NCBI GenBank assembly: GCA_021464245.1
Contig: JADCRB010000011.1
Coordinates: forward strand, 296,870-360,869
DNA length: 64,000 bases
From: Carallia brachiata
Lineage: Eukaryota; Streptophyta; Magnoliopsida; Malpighiales; Rhizophoraceae
Reading direction: 5' to 3'
Shown here: positions 50,092 through 63,000 of the stretch, piece by piece
Numbering within the stretch: the stretch's first letter is position 1
Layout: each line of letters begins with the position of its first letter
Program-made: the position numbers and the translations under genes
The notes under the pieces: model-generated
What the model was told of the DNA's origin: nothing
The model's database searches: none
The model's input: the letters and a program-made list of their open reading frames with translations, nothing else

Positions 50092-51042
50092 AATCTATAT
50101 CTATACTCAACAATATGCTAGTAACTGCTACGGAATAACACGGTACCGTTACCATAACAGCCGCCCTCCGCTATACAAGCTACGGTCAGCTGTCTTCACA
50201 CTGAGGCAACCTTTGCCGAGCACAATCCTTATCACAACCCTCGATACGCCTCCTAGAATATCCTTACCACAATCTTTGATGTACCCACTGGTTCTTCAAG
50301 TAGACATGGTCATCCTCGTACCCCTTTCAGTCTTTGTTTTGTCTCTCAAAATTGGAGATACCTCTCAAATAACCCAAAACCTCCAAGCCTAAATACCCAA
50401 ATCAAATTAAGTATAAAAAATAGCTTTCCTTTAAAAACCATCTCCCGTTATCTGATTAACTTGAAAGACAAGGCGCTCCCTCCACTCACTATGCATTTCT
50501 TTCATTGTTTTTTTTCATAAGACACGAGTCAATTTCCCTCATTTGAGGCAATAAGTAGTTCTGTCTATCTCCACGAACTAGAAGTAATTTTTTAAAGCAA
50601 ATTTTTGTGTGTTCATTAATTTTGAAATGATGAAAGAATTTAGTTCCTGAAAGATACTACATTCGCACAAGGAGTTTATCGCAGTGCAAAGGTTCTCAGA
50701 ACAAAACGTGAAACAAAAAAATAAGAAAATCCTATGTAAAAAGTCATTATTACAAGCTGTAAGTAGCCAAAAAGTATGGTCAAAAAGCCGTCAGAAAAAC
50801 ATTCAGCATTAGACAAATGTCCAGTTTGATGACAGCCTTGGTGCCCTACAACTTAACCCCCCCTCTGGTGGGATTTTTGCAACAGTGACCAGGGAATATA
50901 GTTCTTTAGCTTTTCATCATCCTTTCTTTTGGAAGCAATGATCCAAAGGAGTTTCAATTGAGACTAAAATGAAAGTCCTCCTTCGTCGGTCCAAAGTCAA
51001 GGCTGCACTATAAACATATTAAATATTTGATGCGCTTAAAAA

Positions 51043-51415
51043 CTAATGAAGAACATGAGAAGACGGAACATACCAGCAACAATTGATCACGATGCAGACA
51101 ATCGGGTCTGGCCCAACAATGTATCCCCACCGGAGTTTTGTCCCCAACAATTCAGCACCGCTGCTCTGTACTTGAAATTCATAATAGCCAATTCCACGTT
51201 CACTAACATCATCCCAAATCAGAATTAGGACGTTTTCTTTTAGATGCAGCAGAAAAGGGATAACATGATATCTTCGGGTAAGCTCATCCTGATCAGGAAA
51301 AGTGTAAGGAGCAAATTTCACAAATTTCCAAGCTTTTGAAATCAAATCGTATCCGCTGATGTGAAACCGAGGTCGTGAAGCGGACGGGGATAAGTAAAAG
51401 TTTGGTCCTATAAAT
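51043..51415 (-). other. Unrecognised coding-like frame
   Basis: The minus strand is open for more than 110 codons from about 51415 to 51043, including HISGYDLISKAWKFVKF and DVSERGIGYYEFQVQ. Composition looks protein-like, but no ATG opens it, no family is recognised, and flanking DNA on the upstream side is simple AT-rich repeat. It could be an exon remnant of a gene otherwise lost, or chance. Confidence 0.3.
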
Positions 51416-51592
51416 TTAAGTTTTTTATAATTAAGTTTTATATATTTAAATCATTTCAAATAAGTTCTAAATATTAATAATTTCAATTGAATTCTAAATA
51501 TTAATGAATCATTTCAGATAAGTCCTAAATTTAAAGTTATTGCAATTGAGTCATATACATTTGAGTCATTTCAAATGATTTCATTTCACTGG

Positions 51593-52070
51593 AAATCTAC
51601 AGCTGAAACTATTCAGTATTGCAGGCATTTGCGAAAAAAATAAGACATTCGTTTACATTGCTGTGCGACGAAGGTAACAAGGTAAGATTAGAGTGGGGAG
51701 TGCCAGCTGACCTGTTTGGAACATTACCTGGGAGTTAGACATATGTTTTTGACAAGAATGGGGCGGTTCAACTCATCTACAACAACCAATTGCAACCAGA
51801 AAAGCATATTGACGAGACCCTGAAACCCCTCCAAAGCCTTTGAACCGCCAATTTGATACCATGTATCCCACATTTTGTTAACCTTGCCAATTATGCGGTA
51901 TTTATATGATTTGGAGTTTTTTTTTTTTAATCGCGTATAGTGTTTTATATTTCTTTGAATTGCATGTGCCTTGTAGATACAAATTGCTGATATTTTTTTT
52001 CCCTGCTATAAAGTGTTGATATATATATGAGGTTGCATATAAGTTCTTAAACTTATGAAGATTCAGTTTA
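51593..52070 (+). pseudogene. Partial duplicate of peroxiredoxin Q (last exon plus 3' UTR)
   Basis: Closely matches 48629-49100: it includes the last bases of intron 3 with its acceptor (TTGCAG), the complete last exon (51625-51843) and about 220 bases of 3' UTR. It has substitutions and an in-frame TAG at 51736-51738 where the parent has CAG after CCTGGGAGG. Exons 1-3 are absent. Because intron sequence is retained it arose by DNA duplication, not by reverse transcription. It lies 3 kb downstream of the parent, same orientation. Confidence 0.92.
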
Positions 52071-52423
52071 GTTAGAGTGGTAAAAAGTGTGTACTTTTAT
52101 TATGAAAATTGAGGTTCGAATTATAGTTTCTTCCCTCACTTATATTTCTTTGTGGATGGGTTATCATCACCACTACAAACAAAAAAATAAACTTCTTGAA
52201 CCTGCAATTAGCCGCTATAAGCTGTTTTGGAGTATTTTGGTTTCCCTCGTTATGGGGCTTACACGGTATGCAGGCCGCCAGGGCGGATCCATGCAATTAA
52301 CTGCAAACAAAAGCTGGGAGTCCAAGAGATTTTATTGCCACGCTTAGCTCATATTCACTGATTCTTACGACAAATATTAACTAGGGAAATTATTTTGCCT
52401 GTTATGGAACCAAAACGTAGCCA

Positions 52424-55400
52424 TCATTGGTGGACATAGTCCTGACTCCCATAAGGGCTAAAAGCTTCCGCAAACAAGCTGTGCTTTCTCCAAGAGCTCC
52501 ATCCCATTTCTTCACAGATTTCGTCACTGTGGTTGATACTGTAAGTAGAAATGCAATGCCTCTTGTAGAACCGAGTGCTTCTCTTCATTATTTCAATCTC
52601 TTCCCACACTTGTTGAAGCATCTCCTCCACAGTAGGAAGCTTGAATTTACCTTCGAGAAGTCGTGCCAGCCAAATGCTACGGAGTTCAGATGTGTGAAGG
52701 TTTGCCACACTCTCTATGTATCCCACAAATGCCATATTGGGTATTAGTGGATGAATGGTTCCCCTGAAAGAATTTCAAGTATCGTCACTCACAAATTTCA
52801 GCAACTGTTCGGACCCCGGTTGACAATTTTGACTAATTAAGAAGCTAGCTAAGTGGCTATTGCCAAAGATTAAAAACAAAACAATAACTGAAAAGATTCA
52901 AATCCTAAAATTTTTATCTCAACATGTATTTAAAATGCAACTAACGGTCCACGTTTTGCAAGCAGGATAAAAACTATAACGAAAAATGAAACGTAATTAA
53001 AAAGTTCCCAAAGAATAATAATTATATGCAAGGGGCTTACCTGTACAAGGGGAGTACACCAGAAGGATGCTCTAACAAACCGCAAAAGGGGTCGGGTAAA
53101 ATGTCTTTGAGTTTCTTTTTCCCATTAAAACCAGTTGCAAGAATCACAACATCAGCATCCATCTTAGTGTTATCCTCAAACTCAATGCCTTCCTCCGAGA
53201 ACCACCATTTTGATACTCTTTTGAGCACAATTTTTCCCTTGTCTGCCTCAGAGAAGAAATTCTCAGGCATGATTGCCATCTGGCACGAAGCATAATCTTC
53301 GATAAATGGATGATCCGGCCTTAGTCCATATTTCTCCAATGGAAGTTTGTAGAGCAAATAGGACTCTATGAACTTGGAAACAGCATGCCTCTGCCAACCG
53401 TTTGCACTTGGTCAGTCAGCGGTCTAAACCAACAACTTATTATGTATTTAGCACCTAAAATTAATACGCAATAGCTTATTGGTACTTAGAGTCGTTTAAC
53501 GTATTGAATCTTAGTCATAGTCAATTACAAAGAAAACTAATTAATGGGCAGATAATTACCATAGGAGATAACATTAGACAGAGTAGGCTCCTAAGGAGAC
53601 TTTGATTGGGTCTTTCATGGATGAACTGAGAAGATCTTGTTGAAAAGAACAAGAAAAATGGCAAACCCCATACCCAATAGTGGGGGACAGTCCAATGTAA
53701 TGTTCTTATAAGCATAGTGCACGGTTGCCCTTCAGGACCTGCAGCACACTCAAATGTCATCACCACAACTATTGCAAATTGCGATCCAAAATCTCATCTC
53801 CTAAAGCCAATTAGGCAATTACTCAATTTTTTAAATTAACAACAACAAAAAAAAAAGAGAGAGAGAAAATCCCCCGAAAAGTCTCCTTTTTTTTTTCCTC
53901 TCAATAGAATCCCAACTTTCCGTCCCAATCAAGAGAAAGGAAAGAAATTTGAGATGTACGTGGGACCGATTCCAGCTCCAAGCAAGGTGGTCCACGTCTC
54001 GTGGAACTCTTTCGTGTTGTCACTTCATTCTCACGTGAAGAAAAGTTGAATTGTATAAATGTAAGGACAAATTCATAAACGTGCGATTTTTCCAAAATTA
54101 GCCAAATATATTTTTCCTCATCAACAAATTTATAAAATTATAAATTATATAATAAAAATAACTTTCTTTATATATATTAATCTCATATTTTTCTTTTTAT
54201 GATCAAAAATTTAAATTTTTAAAATAAAAAATTTAAATTATAAATATTAAAATATTTTCAAAAGATATAGCAGCCTTTTAAAGACAGATATCAAATCTGT
54301 CAATTTCTTCTGTTTTCTCACAAACTTCTAGTCAAAACCCAAAAGCGTAGAATTGTATAAATTCCAAAGCGTGCAATTTAGAACGGATGAAAAAGAAATG
54401 GTGTTCAGTAAATCAGTCCAAAGTCTAAGTACTTCCCCGTGGAAAGAAACAAAACAGGAAAAACAGAGCAAATGAAAACCAAAAAGCTCAAATGACATGT
54501 ACTCTAATGTAATACAGCTCATCCATGAACTTTTTCAGATATGACCACAAGTTGCCACGTTTTCCAGTTAATGAGCTTGTCATCCATATGCCAGTCGTTT
54601 AATGTGGAAAATGATAACTAGACATTTCGCCTCAGTAACAAAGTAATAGCATGGTGTCGCTATTTTTTTTGTTTTTTAGTTTTGTTATACATAATTTTAA
54701 TAATAAAAAAATAATTATATAGTTTATTTAATTATATTTAATAATAATTTTATTTTTTATTTTTTAAAATTTTAATTATTTAATAATTTATATTATTTTG
54801 TTATTACTTAAATATTATTATTTAATATTTCTCTTTTTTTTATAAATAAAATTTACAATATTGTACAATTTCTTAAGAAAGCAAGACATAATATATATGT
54901 GTATGTGTGTGTGTGAATTTATGATTTCATGTAATTGTGCACTATTTTAGTATACGCGAGGTACCATAGTCCTAGTCTTTTGCACCCATGCAAAAGTATC
55001 ATAAACTTTCTTGCAATTTATTTGATAAAATTATCAAATTAAAAAAATTTGTTAAAAAGCTATTAATTAGACAGAGAGAAATTCAAAGTAAATGGTGTAA
55101 CGGAGAAGGGAAACTTGTCCGAAAAGAATTTTTAGATAAATTTAGGCAACCATGCGCATGCGGTTGCGTTGACTGTTTGGACGATATAATAATTTCGTTT
55201 TCTTGGCTCACGATCAAACTAACAAAATAAATGCCACCAACCAGCTCAATCACGGTATTAAAGAAATTTAAAAAAGAAAAAAAACTAAGATATACGATTT
55301 TTCTCAAGAAAATGCACATATGACCGCACAGAAACATCAAATCCAACAACACTTGATTTTAACTAGATAATTGGTATTTGTAGTCTCTTCTGGCCAGTGT

Positions 55401-56941
55401 TCTCTATCCACAAAACCACACTCTTTAAAAATTAAAGTCATAATGTTTAAAATGCTACAGATGGAGTTGTAATTCAAACAGTTCTTCTTCTTTTTTTTTT
55501 CCTGATGCAATCGAAATAATTCATCTTTAACGAAAGTCTGACACCAAAATGATATCTATATGAGTTTCATTATGTGGCTTAATTTAAAAGGGCACGTGAT
55601 GTATGCAGGTTATGTAACAATATCTAACATTTTATCTAATAATATTTAAGATGTTTGTATCGTGTATACCATGATGACTAATGCTTGAATTAAGAAAGAT
55701 GTAGAAAAGTCGTGGAGAGTAATAAGATCAACCATCTATTAAAAGAAGGGTTCAAAAATTTGAGGTTGTCAAATAACTTTCTATTAAAAGAAAAGGAAAA
55801 TCACGGTTAGGATTTGAATTTCTTTTGGTGCACAGAAAGCTTAGGATCCTATCATATAGGAGGGCTTTAGAAGATCATCACCTTGGTTTGCCTCAGCGCA
55901 CTCAAGAGCTAAATCAATTCCTGATTTTTTGAAGCCTACTACAACCACCTTCTTCCCACGAAGTAGATGAGAAGCAGCGTCCTTGTCAAGTTTGCAGTAG
56001 TCGAGTGAATGCAATACCTTGCCTTTGAATATTTTGGGCTCTTTGTTTTGTGGGAAAGTGGGAATTTCAGGTATGTCCCCATATTTTCCAATGCAAATCA
56101 CTAGAAACTCGAAAGCATACCACTGTAATATCAAAAAAAAAAAAAAATTAAGTGAATTAGGACAACACAGTATTATAATTTTAAGAAATGAGAGTTAATA
56201 GTTATTAATAAGTTTGGAGTTCAAAACTCGTATCTCCTATGGCCTTAAGTTTTTATACTTGGTGATCACTAATTATACCTAAGTGATTGAAAGAGCATTA
56301 CTATTATTGTGTAGGCCCTTTTGTTCTACGCTAGTGCTAACTACAAACACACATAAGGTTTGATCACCGTGCTAAGGGGATGTGTAAAGATTTCACCCTC
56401 AAGCTTTTATACTTGACTCACTTTTTTTTTAATTTTTTTTAAGGAGTAAAAATAGCAAGCGGAATGAAATTAAGAAGCTAATTAAAGACCTCAATGATAT
56501 CGGATTGAGTGGTTTGCACCGCCACCTCCCAAACTGGTCGACCCGGTAACAAGCATCCATACTCCCGGGATTTATCACTGCGATCAGTGGGTAAAGGGTC
56601 ATCAACAAGCCGAACCTGCGCCACCTTTGAATTGAATTTCACGTACTTGAACAAATCGAAATGCTCAGCATAAGATTTCAAGTAATCTAAAATCTCGATG
56701 TGGGAAGGGAAGCTTGGATCTTCTCTATTAGGCCAAGGAAAATCTGTGAATTCATAGTCCATTCGTGGGGATTGAAGTTTTGTGGAACGGTAAGAACAAC
56801 TTTTCCACACTCCTCCAATAGAGTCACTGGCCTCAAAACCACTGGATGGTAGTGAGATAGCTGCTTGAGAGCAGCTAGACCACTAACACCAGCCCCAACA
56901 ATGCCAATTTTTGAGACCAAAATATCACTTTGCCTAGCCAT
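52424..56941 (-). CDS. Flavin-containing monooxygenase, FMO1-like (frame broken by one base)
   Basis: Class B flavin monooxygenases use FAD and NADPH to oxygenate a nitrogen or sulphur; Arabidopsis FMO1 makes N-hydroxypipecolic acid in systemic immunity. Exons: 56941-56490, 56122-55882, 53738-53560, 53390-53041 and 52763-52424, with GT..AG borders. Length would be about 520 aa, as FMO1. Motifs: FAD site GAGVSG (16-21), signature F-x-G-x3-H-x3-Y in FKGKVLHSLDY (183-193), NADPH site GFKKSG (214-219) and VVILATGF. The start is the ATG giving MARQSDI; six more in-frame codons upstream lack an ATG. The five exons total 1562 bases, one short of a full frame: a T is missing in a run at 56835-56838. 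Intron 2 is 2.1 kb. The FMO1-like subgroup is well supported; substrate is inferred. Confidence 0.9.
56835..56838 (-). other. One-base frame break in FMO exon 1
   Basis: After QLSHYHPVV the frame drifts into non-conserved sequence, while the next frame carries WKSCSYRSTKLQSPRMDYEF, a typical FMO1 continuation. A TTTT run on the coding strand sits exactly at the switch; one more T would restore the phase and make exon 1 a multiple of three (452 plus 1). Confidence 0.85.
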
Positions 56942-57017
56942 AACAAGAGAAATTGGCACAAGGGTTATTGCCTTTTAAGAGATTGGTAGTGGGGAAATGT
57001 ATGAAATGTTCAGCATG

Positions 57018-57025
57018 TATTTATA
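57018..57025 (-). promoter_or_regulatory. TATA box of the FMO gene
   Basis: TATAAATA on the minus strand (in GCTTATAAATACATG), about 77-84 bases upstream of the ATG. This leaves a short leader of roughly 45-50 bases. Confidence 0.65.
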
Positions 57026-60000
57026 AGCAAGTCACTGGACTTGAAAGCACAAAGCAAAGAGAGATATGTGTATCTATTTGCTATCGTAGTATTTTATTAC
57101 GTGTGAAATTGATTCGATATAGCGGAGAAATTTCGCTTTATGTGGGTTTCCGCCACCTTTTAGATCAAGGTCATCGTTAAATTTCTTTGTACCTTCAAGC
57201 TCTCATATATGTCCCGATGCATAACCTCACATTATTGTATCGCAAAATGTTATATTCGACCTATAAATTATAACTCAATTAATACTGAAATCGTCTTCAA
57301 AATTGAAAGTTTTAAATTCGAATATCAGTAGGAACTAATTAATCAAAAAAAAAAAGAATATTTTTATGCTAGGTATTTCCTCAAAATTATTTCTTCTAAG
57401 AAATGGCTTTAGCCATTGATTACCCATGGATAACAATTTGATTCCACATAAGTGTGATGTAAAAAAATCAATATTACTTGTATTGAAGAATTTAGGATTT
57501 TGTTACATATACACTGAGAATGGACACAGTTAAAGAAATAGAAAATCATAAAAATTGAATTAATTGAGGGATCTATAATTCTTTTTGATATTTTTTTATT
57601 ACCGTGTTCAATGAATGTTTTGCAGGTTTTATGTCCATCAATCTTTTTTTAAACATTTATCCTTGGAAAATAGATCATTCTCACCTCTTATCTAAAAAAG
57701 TTCGCATATATATATATATATATATAATATATATATACAAAGAAGTTATTTATTGATAACCACAACTTGTGGAATGTATCATAATCAAGAAAGAAAACCA
57801 AGACTATATTTGGCCAATAATATTGTAGGTCTTCATTCCTATGGTCTAGATGTCGGCAAATAGAGATCTAGCTGTGTGCTTGTGTCATTGATAGTTATTC
57901 GTCTACATGGGTCTACATGTGAGCCAAAATTATCTGGTTATGCCATGGATCATTTGATATTGAAAAGATAAGTTCAACAACTTAAAAAAATAATAATAAT
58001 AAAAGCATGTGTGTTCAATACAATTAGAGAAAAACTCTATGAAATTAGGGAAATGTTCCAACCCTCTGCCAATATTGATATATTGCTTTTAATTGCTTTT
58101 TCTAATCTGGCATCGATAAGAGAATGCTTGGGGACTTCCTAATGTTCCCTAATTATTATTTCGGGGTTCGACTGAAACTTTCTTTCTTATTCTTTTATAG
58201 TTTTTGTTTTAATTTGTTTTCCTTTTGAAACATGGGGATGATGAGAGGTGGGGTGTGGAGTCCAAACTTCAAATAGTCATGCAGGTCCCTGTCTGTGCAA
58301 AAAGCCAACATGGATCACATTGCTGTGGCATTGAAGAAGACATTACAGTTATGTAGTTAAATTGACTAAAGAGATTTGTATTTATATAAAAATTATAGAT
58401 TCAAATCTTATTAATATTAAGTGATAGGTATAAATCTACGACTAATCATTTGATGCGACAAATGTTTTGTATCTCTTAAAAATAGAACGTAATATTTGTT
58501 GGCAGAATTACAAAATCTTAAATCTGTTTTTCCACTTGTTTATTAAAAAAATGAAAAAGAAAAAGAAACATCATGGTCTTTTTGGCTGCAGTGAGGTCGT
58601 TTTAACTGGTCATAGCACCCCCATGCAGCTCTAGTTTGACGATCATATAATAATTGAGAGAATGAAATGAGTCCTGATTTGCACACTTTACCCACGCATC
58701 CCTTGTTTTCTCCACTTGTTGTCTTTTGCACGTTATTCCAAATTTCCAATTTTTTTTTTCCAATACTGAGTTTTCTGTCAAAGAGAAGGTCCTTTGACTT
58801 TAGCATAAATCATTCACGCATCTACAAGTTGCCAGGGTCTCAATTTCCAACAAGAAAAATTGTTGTCGAAAACAACGTGGATTTTGTGCCTTTCCGTTTG
58901 CTATGCTGACATTTGGAATAAGCTAAGACATGCATGAAAAATAAAAATTCATAATAGAAAGAAGGTAATTACATGCGTGAACCTATATAGCATTCGAATA
59001 AATAAAAATGCATGAATCTTTCTTATACTTACATAATCATAGGCATATGGGGGGTCCTACTTTTCTTGATGATGAGTAACGATTGACTGTATATATCCAA
59101 GAAAATTGGGAGAAGCTTGTAGGAAAATGCCCTTGGAAACAAATTTTTTATATCATATGACCACGAATTTTGAAAACCAGGTGTATACGTTTCCTAAAAT
59201 CAAAGTCCAAAAGGTAGATATTCTCAAAAAAAAAAAAAAAAAAGTCCAAAAGGTAGCAAGTAATTAAGATGCAATGACTGACCGACATCGATATTGCTGG
59301 TAAAGATATTCCTTGGTTTTCGAATTCTCCCTTGATAGAGCTCATGGTTTTCAAGGGTTCCACAAATGAGTCAAAATCATGTAAATTCAAAGTTTTCGTG
59401 GCTAAGCAAGAATTTAACAACCTCTTTAGTTTATAGTTTGACAAAAATAAATATTCATTACCACCGACTCAAACTTTGATTAGAAGTATTAAAGAGTATA
59501 AAGTTTTATATCAATTATATACAAAAATTTGACATAATTTATAATACTCTTTGATTTCTCTAATTACTAGCTTAAATTTTTTAGTAATTTGAGATCATGG
59601 TTTTATTTGTCATAATATCAAAGCTTAATCATACTCTTGTCTTACTTGAATCCTTTACACATGGGTTTAATTCATTTAGTTTTTTTTTTTTGTACCAAGT
59701 GTTAAGCAGACCTATAATGAGCCAAGAGAACGAGTTAAATAGTATAAATTATCATAACCTAAATACAAAAATTTAATATAATTTATAATGCTCATAAATT
59801 TATCTAATTATTAACTTAATTTTTTAGGTGTATTTAAGATATAAAGATTTTATTTGTCGAGAAAAAACAAAGACTGTACGATTGCTCGCCTTTTGGAATT
59901 TCCGGTCTCTAGAATGAAGGAGTACATGTAGGGTTTTGAACAGGCCGATTTCAACGTTCTGACTATCAAGTCCTTCAATTGTGTTTGCTGAGTTTGTTAT

Positions 60001-63000
60001 GATATATACAATTGTTTGTTATAGATATAAAATATTAGGAGGAGTACCATATCAACTAAAAGGCTGAGGCACATATGAAACCGCGAAATTAGCGCTGGAA
60101 TTTCAAATCGAGTGCCAGCCTTGTGCCCCTGGTACGCTGATGAAAGCATGACCACGCATGAAGTTCGAAATTTTGGCAGAAGGGCAATGTAAAATTACGC
60201 ATTATTACGTAATAATACATAAAAAATAATATAGTAATAATAAAAAATAATAATATTAATTTTATTTATGTAATTAAGTAAAATTTAATTGGTCTACATT
60301 TTTAGTTGTATTATGTTGTTTTTTAAGTGTTACTAATTTTTTTTTTTACTATAATAGAAAAGGAAAATACATCCCGAAGATGCGTAGAAAGTTTGCTTAC
60401 TTTCACCCTTCTAGATGACCTTTTGACCCTTCTAGATGCGTGGAAATTTTGCTTAATTACTATGCCAATTGCCACATCTAATTATACGGTTCAATGGAAT
60501 TTAAGCGCCATTTGCAATTGCCAAAACAAGATTTAATGACTGAAGAAAAGATAACCACTCATTGAGCAGGGAGGGGTGGGAGCACCTGTGATGCGTATTT
60601 TATTACGAGGGGGTACCATTAATGGGTTTTTTGATGTTATTAACTATATTTTGCGTATAAAATTATAAAAGTATGATTGAGAGAACCCAAAGATGAAATT
60701 AATAATTCTTTTAGTTTTTCTCGTAGAGTAAATTTCATGAGAGAAATATTGTTGACGTACAATATAAATTCCAGGTGTTTTTAGATATTTCTTTTCTATC
60801 TTCTCTATATAACTATCATTTTATTGCTACCAGAAAATTACCAACATCAAATTTTATATCTGGCCTATGTATAATTGAAAAATTAAAGTTTTGATACCGT
60901 TTTCACCCCGCCTTCCCGTCCCCTCTGCTATAAAACAGAAAAGTTGAAGACTATGGTTATTCTAACGACATAAACACAATGAGATTTCAAATTACGCCTA
61001 TGAAGAAAATGGAAAGGTGTGTATGATACTTTTAACGAAAAACAAAATCTAATACATTTTGTATAACAAGAATAACAATAATAATAATAATAATAATAAT
61101 AACAGAGCGGCTTCAAATCCAAGTGAAAGCATTATACATTGAGACGCACGCTTCAACTGTACGGTATTGGCATAGCGTCGCTAAAGTTACTCCAGTGTAT
61201 TCTTGGTAGAGGCGTGGCTCACTGCAGGGCTTGCCATAACACGTACTAACTGCATGACTTTTCCGAAAGATTTTTTTTTTTTTGAAAAAAAGGATAAACA
61301 GTAATAATATTTGATCGACTCACCAATAAAAATTACACGATTTAATTACTTTTAAGTAAATCAGATTGATATTAATTGAATTCATAGAAGAGTAAATTTT
61401 ATAAATCCAACCCAAATTCAGATTATTTGTGACTCATGGAACTATCGAGTACATTTTATTTGCCTTAGCAGCGCGCAAATTTAAAATTTCCCAATTAACA
61501 CATTTAACATTTATTATTAGATCATATCGTGCGGTGATTTGTGTATGTTTTGAGTTAACTTTCTCATAGTCAGGGTGACGACATTCATGATGACATTTTG
61601 TCCTTCTCTGATTTCTAAACTTTCCTTTCTTTTAGTCTGTTTATTTTAACTGGCTAAAGGAAACCACTTGAGACATTTGGGGGATGATGTGCCCTAGTGT
61701 AGGTCCGAACCATGCCTAGACCGGTGAGTGGCAGGGGATGGGTGGGCTAGACGCCCGCCACGGTTCTCGAACTTTCCGAACACCCTTTCCAACATAACAA
61801 TTGCGTGGGCCTAGCTCCATTTTGAACACAGCAATTTTCTACAAACAAGTTCTCCCTACCGTGCCTGTACGATTGATCGATAATTAATCCATTCCCAGGT
61901 CGTAGCTTACTCTTGAAGCCATAAATTACTTGCAGAATTCAACAAAAGAAAGTCAATGATTTAGAAGATTATAACAAGGCGTTTGGATATTGAAGTTTTT
62001 GACTTACACCAAACATTTTGGCCCCCCATAGCAAAACTCTCAAGGGTTGACCAGGTTTCAGAAGTTCACATTTTGAGCAGGCCGGCCTTGAGGATTTTTC
62101 CGCTTCCCCCTTTAATAATATGTGCGACTGCACTGGTGGAAATGCACGTGGCATCTTTGACTGTATCGCAGTCAAATAATATCGTATGCATAACAACTTT
62201 TTTTTCTACAGCAGTCGCGTGTTTTTAAAAGACTTAAATACTGGCTTTCACCATGAATTTCAATAATTTGCAGAAAAATTGCAGGCTAGCTTCCAATGGC
62301 CAAGACTGTGATATATATCTTTCAAGAGTTTTAGGTCATTTTTTTTTTCATTTATTCAAAGATTTATTAAATTTTGAGTTATACAATAAGATTAATTTTT
62401 TTAATTAATTTTATATTTTTTTATAAAATTATAATTTAAAATTTTTAAAATAAAAATAAAAATATTAATTATTGAAGTGTCTCGCAGACTTAAGTTAAAT
62501 AATTGAAAAGAAGTGAGAGGGGTGGAAGAAAAGGGAGAAAAACTACGAGATTGCGAGTACATTACAAAAGACAGGGCGTTTGACTCGTCTAAATGTTCTC
62601 GAGTTCAACTTTTCAAAGTCAAGTCTACGTGATGGTCAATGGAGCACATTTGTTATGGACATTTGACATAGCCTGTGCCAGCCTGTAACGATTCGTGTCT
62701 ATTACCTACCCAATGGAAGCTGGGTCCGAATTAGAATCTTCGTAACAGGGCCTCTAATTCATAATCTGGGCCCCACCCAAGAGTGGCAGCCCAAATCTTC
62801 AAAAATTGAAAAAACCCACAGGCCGAGAAACCAGCCCACTTGCGTGGAATCGCCGAAGTTCCGATGAAGACAGCCATATCGTTTGAATCTAGGCAAAAAG
62901 CCTCAATTGGGCCACCTTATCAAAAAACGAAGATGTAACATTCAAATTAGCATTGATCAGTTAAGGCCTCTTAAGCCGACAATGGGATGTGCAGATTATT

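Larger units (their letters stand above)
48880..51592. other. Intergenic, with an inverted-repeat element
   Basis: Starts with the peroxiredoxin Q 3' UTR, then a long inverted-repeat element at 49207-50091. A GC-richer stretch at about 50130-50360 has no recognised content. A coding-like minus-strand frame is at 51043-51415. Confidence 0.5.

Noticed and set aside
59148..59444. Minus-strand frame of 98 codons
   Set aside because: Part looks protein-like, but it includes a poly-F run from a poly-A tract, and no homologue or second exon was recognised.
61969..62228. Frames open on both strands, about 80 codons each
   Set aside because: No family recognised, and both-strand openness lowers coding likelihood.
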